Source: Strigops habroptila | Lineage: Eukaryota > Chordata > Aves > Psittaciformes > Psittacidae | Direction: 5' to 3' | Assembly (NCBI RefSeq): GCF_004027225.2 | Contig: NC_044278.2 | Span: forward strand, 60,462,243-60,526,242 | Length of the DNA: 64,000 bases | Shown: positions 60,401-64,000 of the stretch, piece after piece | Layout: each line of letters begins with the position of its first letter | How positions within the stretch are numbered: the stretch's first letter is position 1 | Program-made: the position numbers and the translations under genes | Notes under the pieces: generated by a model | Database searches by the model: none | What the model was told of the DNA's origin: nothing | What the model saw: the letters and a program-made list of their open reading frames with translations, nothing else

Positions 60401-63400
60401 GGCATTCCCATGCATCCACCAAACAGTGTTCTGTGAAAGCCTGATGGGCTTTTATTTTCAGGCATACAGGGCATTTAGTAGCACTTGTTATTTAAAAGCT
60501 ACATTTTACACAGCAGATTCAAAATTCTATCTTCTTATGTGGGCCTCCCTTCACCCTAATAAGTTAACTGTGTTCCTCCAGCCTCTTCAGGCTTTTTAAC
60601 TTCACCTCTCATTTCCATTCCCATTTCTGCAACAGCAGCACAGAGGCCAGTCTCCTCTCCTCAAAGCACAAATCCGCTGTGTATATGCTCTTTGAGTTTG
60701 GGTTTATTTATTTAAACTCCCCACTTAGCTTCTGTCTTTGAGCTCGGAACAGCTTTTCAAAAATCCAAGTGAACAGGGGTAGCTGAGAAATCCTATTACA
60801 TCGATGATTCCTTGGGTTTATTATTGTTACTGCTGTCACACACATTGTGCTGCCAAGCACAAAGGTGATGGCATGATGCGAGAAGCATTTCCTTACTTGC
60901 TGCAAGCTTCAGGCTGACTAAAAATTTCCTGGCATGCCTTTTGGGGTGGGGGGAATTAATTTCAGCCCCTGTTGCCACGAAGCCTGAGGTGTCAGTGAAA
61001 GAAACAACGGCCAAGGAGTTCCTAAACAGCCTGAGACGCCAGAGGCGCCAGCTGTGGGACAGGAGCCAGCCTGACGTACAGCAGTGGTACCAGCAGTTCC
61101 TGTACCTGGGGTTTGATGAGGCGGTGAGTAAAAAGCTTTCAGGGGTCAGTAGAGCTTCAGGGTGTGCGGCTGCGAGAGTGGACGCACAGTCATGGGGGCA
61201 ACCAGGGAGAAGTTGCCCCACTTCTGGTCACAGATACTGTGGTTTCTGTTTCTAAAGTAGCAAATATTGCACAGAAATGTAAGCTCCGTTATTTGTTAGA
61301 GATTTCTGCCTTATTTTGTTAATAGAAAAATTGACATTCGAATCTTGCATCGAGTTCTTGGCTGTGACTGAACTTGGCTTGATAAATTGCAAATGGATGT
61401 ATAAACAAAGCTTGCTTTGAGAAACAGGCAGCAAGACCCAAAGCAATCAATCGTATTTCAGGAAATTAATTTGGCAGCCTCAACCTAATCAATTTACTTT
61501 TAAACATGCTGAGAAATACACACCAAGCTGGTCATGATTGGCATTCCTCAACGAAATTGCACTAACAATATGTACCTAGTGCATGCCTGGGCCTCCATGG
61601 TGCGGGCAGCTCCTGACCATTGTGAGCACTGGCTGCTGAGCCTCAACTCTAAACGTGAAAGGAAAACCATTCGATAATGTGCAGCCAACCTCTCTTCAAA
61701 TGAGAATTATAGAATCACAGAATGGTTTGGGTTGGAAAGGACCTTAAGATCATCTAGTTCCAACCCTTCTGCCATGGGCAGGGACACCTCGCATTAAACC
61801 ATGTCACCCAAGGCTCTGTCCAACCTGGCCTTGAACACTGCCAGGGATGGAGCATTCACGACTTCCTTGGGCAACCCATTCCAGTGCCTCACCACCCTCA
61901 CTGTTAAGAACTTCTTCCTTATATCTAATCTAAACTTCCCCTGTTTAAGTTTGAACCCATTACCCTTTGTCCTATCACTACAGTCCCTGACGAAGAGTCT
62001 CTCCCCAGCATCCTTGTAGGCCCCCTTCAGATACTGGAAGGATACATTTTTTAAGAAACAATTTGTAAAAACACTCGAGTGGAATCAAATGTTCGCAGCT
62101 CTGCACATAGCTCTAGTAAACAGATGCTGAAATAGGGTGAAAAATGTGCATTTAGTTGCAGTCTCACATGTAGAATAATTTCTATGTTAATAAGAGGTAA
62201 AAATAGTTATAGATGCTGAATTTTTGGCCTCTGTTAGCTGCATGAATGTGTTTAATGAGATTGCATTGGCACGGGCAAGCTGGAGAACATTTTGGACCTT
62301 CATGCTACATGGATTGCTTAGAAGATGAATGCACTTATTTTCAAAGCTGGAACAATTAGAAAAATAATCCTTTGCTTGGACTGAAATAATGAAGGATACT
62401 TTTTTGTTTTATCCCCTGGGCACCATGCAGATAAAAGTGACTTTTTAACATCATGGCTATAGCACCCTCCCCCAACAGGAATAGGAAAAATAGGCAAAGT
62501 AGTTTTATACATCAGAAACTAAAGACTGGGGCCAAATACTAAGAAGTAATAAGGACAAACCATGTAGATAAGACAAATTCTCCTCTGAGTTCCTGTGTGC
62601 ATTTCGAAAACTGAAATGAGGTCTGTTGTGGGATACAATGAATCTGCTTAGTAGGTTTTCTTGAGTATTAAGACACAGTTTTAACAATGAAATAACTGTT
62701 TGTTCCAAGCAAAGGACTTGGGCCATACTTGTCCATTGTGTATTTTGCAAAACTTTTTTTCCAAATCTCAGCCAAAAATATTTCCAAAGAGTCATTCAGA
62801 TGGAAAGGCTTTGGCTTGGCAAGTATTTGATATCCTTGCACACAGTTTTTCCTCTGCTGTTGTGAGCAAAATTGAACTGCTTATTGCATTTCCATAGCTA
62901 GAAGGCTGCACTGTACCTTCATTTTTACCCATGCAAAATGGGAGCAAAATATCACAGGCATAAAGCAAAAGCCTGTTGCACCCACTTGCAGTCAGGGACG
63001 TTGTGATTAAAGGCATGGGGCACTGGGGAACCAAACCTTTAGATTTTTAAGTGCAAAACATTGAAATGTTTTTATTGTCCACCACAGAAAATGTAATAGA
63101 AACATTAAAGGTGCTCAGTGCGTGTCTCAGTTTAAGCACTTTACAGGGGGCAGAGGGTGTCGGGATGAGTCCCATATGGGGCTGGGCAGGACTATTCCTG
63201 TACTTGGGACCCTGATAAATCCCATAGAGAAGGTAGGTACAAGTCACAGAACCCGCAGAGCTAAAGATTTCATTTTGACAAGTACACAAAGGATCTGAAT
63301 TTCTGCAAGAGACAAAATGAACCCGTTGCACCATTTCTGTTTCTCTCTTTTTTTGTAAAGTTTAGGCTAGGAAAGTATTCTCTTTTTTCCACAGAAATTT

Positions 63401-63556
63401 GAAGATGACATGTCCTACTGGACCAGCTTAGGGCGTGCTCGTAACGAATACTATGGTGGATACTACCAACACCACTATGATGAAGATTCACCTATTGGTC
63501 CACGAAATCCGCACACTTTCAGGCACGGAGCAGGTGTCAACTACGATGATTACTAA
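57367..63556 (+). CDS. ECRG4: ECRG4 / augurin, spliced CDS of four exons (151 aa)
   Basis: The CDS is join(57367-57454, 58163-58210, 60966-61123, 63395-63556). It encodes augurin, a small secreted neuropeptide-like prohormone known in mammals from choroid plexus, epithelia and leukocytes and often silenced in tumours. In the 151-residue product, residues 1 to about 28 form a Leu/Phe-rich signal peptide. Then come [12 protein letters not shown] with a KR dibasic site (43-44), a furin-type RQRR site at 70-73 before QLWDR, and the conserved block [20 protein letters not shown]. The tyrosine-rich tail ends in VNYDDY. Human augurin is 148 residues, so the protein looks complete. All introns are GT-AG with phases 1, 1 and 0 and lengths 708, 2755 and 2271 bp. 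The ATG at 57367 has G at -3, opens the signal peptide, and has no in-frame upstream ATG back to at least 57238. The frame is intact, so the gene is probably functional. Confidence 0.96.
57672..57713 (+). repeat. 14-bp tandem repeat, three copies, in ECRG4 intron 1
   Basis: The unit TTGGATYCCTTCCC is repeated three times head to tail with one or two differences. It lies in the 708-bp first intron and has no evident function. Confidence 0.8.
58163..58210 (+). CDS. ECRG4: ECRG4 coding exon 2 (48-bp microexon)
   Basis: This 48-base exon lies between a TTGTCTAG acceptor and a GTAAGTG donor. It completes codon 30 (Asp), encodes [15 protein letters not shown] and gives the first base of codon 46. 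NKLK.MLQKRE is a conserved augurin motif and ends in the KR dibasic processing site. The exon is too short for open-reading-frame detection and was found by matching splice phase (1 in, 1 out) and family motif. Confidence 0.94.
58403..58905 (-). mobile_element. CR1 LINE 3' fragment in ECRG4 intron 2
   Basis: On the minus strand this is the 3' end of a CR1 element. It opens on the + strand with the reverse complement of the terminal 8-mer and the GGTTTGCGTTGGAAGGGACC block. It then continues through the [15 protein letters not shown] tail of the reverse transcriptase ORF to sequence coding for the [13 protein letters not shown] region near 58790. It is 5'-truncated, carries indels and stops, and is inactive. 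It lies antisense to ECRG4. Confidence 0.93.
60966..61123 (+). CDS. ECRG4: ECRG4 coding exon 3 (furin site and start of mature augurin)
   Basis: This 158-base exon follows a TTTCAG acceptor and ends at GCG|GTGAGT. It completes codon 46 (Ala) and encodes residues 47-98. It contains the linker [19 protein letters not shown], the basic cluster LRRQRR, and the start of the C-terminal peptide [17 protein letters not shown]. The RxRR arrangement at residues 70-73 is a strong proprotein-convertase site. Cleavage would expose a glutamine that can cyclise to pyroglutamate. The order of motifs is as in mammalian augurin. Confidence 0.96.
61709..62044 (-). mobile_element. CR1 LINE 3' fragment in ECRG4 intron 3
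   Basis: The fragment begins ATAGAATCACAGAATGG and reads as a reverse-complement CR1 3' end. It includes the GCCATGGGCAGGGACACC block, the complement of the [18 protein letters not shown] tail, and the [17 protein letters not shown] coding segment. It stops near GATACTGGAAGG, a common point of 5' truncation. It is antisense to ECRG4. Confidence 0.93.
63395..63556 (+). CDS. ECRG4: ECRG4 coding exon 4 (C-terminal augurin domain, stop TAA)
   Basis: This exon starts after a pyrimidine tract and CCACAG acceptor. It encodes residues 99-151 in phase 0, from KFEDDMSYW through [15 protein letters not shown] and [13 protein letters not shown] to VNYDDY, then TAA at 63554-63556. The acidic and tyrosine-rich composition is typical of augurin and suggests possible tyrosine sulfation, which is an inference. 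The exon also contains the start of the 3' UTR. Confidence 0.96.
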   Translation, partial: KFEDDMSYWTSLGRARNEYYGGYYQHHYDEDSPIGPRNPHTFRHGAGVNYDDY

Positions 63557-64000
63557 TGCCATTTATCCTACCATAGCTGGTGCCTACAGGGCTGCACTGG
63601 GTGAGGCTGAGTCCTCCTCCCTCAGCCAGAATGACCCTGCTTTTCTTCCATTCATGTAAAACAGCAAGCGCAAAAGAACTGCCAGACTTTGACGAAAGCA
63701 ACACGACTTTTTCAATTATTGTTACTTAGTAGCACACTATATATAAAGTGTTATAGATATAAAGCTTTTTTGATAAAGAGGTTGCCATTATTTAGTAGAG
63801 TTTGTAACACCAAGTTTCATTCCAACTGTATTACTACAGATTGCTTTTTAAAGGGCTTTTTCATTTGTTTTCCTGCAATCAATCACAAAATTACATTATA
63901 TCATCTAGTTTGGCATAGTGTAAGCCAACGCATTTCACATGTGCCGGCTCATTCAGATTTGTGCCAACAAGTAAATTCAGTTACTCTTGCGGGAAAAGGA
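63557..64000 (+). other. ECRG4: ECRG4 3' UTR (partial)
   Basis: The sequence after the ECRG4 stop is AT-rich and non-coding. I see no canonical AATAAA before the window ends. A weak TATAAA variant occurs in ACTATATATAAAGTG near 63740, so a polyadenylation site could lie there or beyond the window. The right limit is the window edge, not a known transcript end. Confidence 0.6.

Noticed and set aside
1..64000. CRISPR arrays, prokaryotic insertion sequences, operons, endogenous retroviral genes or rRNA
   Set aside because: I looked for regular spaced repeats, gag/pol motifs and LTR pairs and saw none. The genome context is vertebrate nuclear DNA.

Overview
This is vertebrate nuclear DNA and almost certainly avian (or at least sauropsid). 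The window is dominated by CR1 LINE fragments with the typical 3' end, a short run of the ATTCTATG 8-mer, plus much older CR1/L3-like relics. Long AT-rich introns and intergenic DNA, a single CpG island and spliced exons with canonical GT-AG sites complete the picture. Nothing prokaryotic (operons, CRISPR arrays, insertion sequences) is present. The species cannot be fixed from the sequence alone.

Only one protein-coding gene can be supported. It is ECRG4 (C2orf40, augurin), on the + strand at the right end (57367-63556), with four coding exons: 57367-57454, 58163-58210, 60966-61123 and 63395-63556. They join into a 151-residue secreted prohormone with a signal peptide, a KR dibasic site, a furin-type site (RQRR before QLWD) and the conserved tyrosine-rich C-terminal domain. 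The gene starts in a TATA-less CpG island (about 57140-57550), and its 3' UTR runs to or past the end of the window.

Positions 1 to about 57130 hold no gene I can support and look like intergenic DNA upstream of ECRG4. In mammals this interval separates ECRG4 from NCK2; that synteny is known background, not something visible here. The recognisable content is repeats. There are CR1 copies at 16843-17080 (-), 22624-22935 (-), 31780-32560 (-, internally deleted), 33496-33936 (+), 39239-39618 (+) and 48488-48640 (+). Older CR1/L3-type relics lie at about 11745-12470 (+), 35620-36045 (+) and 46970-47240 (-). Palindromic amniote-type elements occur near 8.2-8.4 kb and 34.8 kb, with assorted microsatellites. 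Two further CR1 copies sit in ECRG4 introns 2 and 3, both antisense to the gene.

The most unusual structure is a degenerate tandem array at about 19974-21640. It has roughly nine copies of a ~168-bp unit, and most copies carry a telomere-like CCCTAA-rich block at the same place in the unit. I do not recognise this repeat family. No new gene system was found, and most open reading frames in the window are chance frames.
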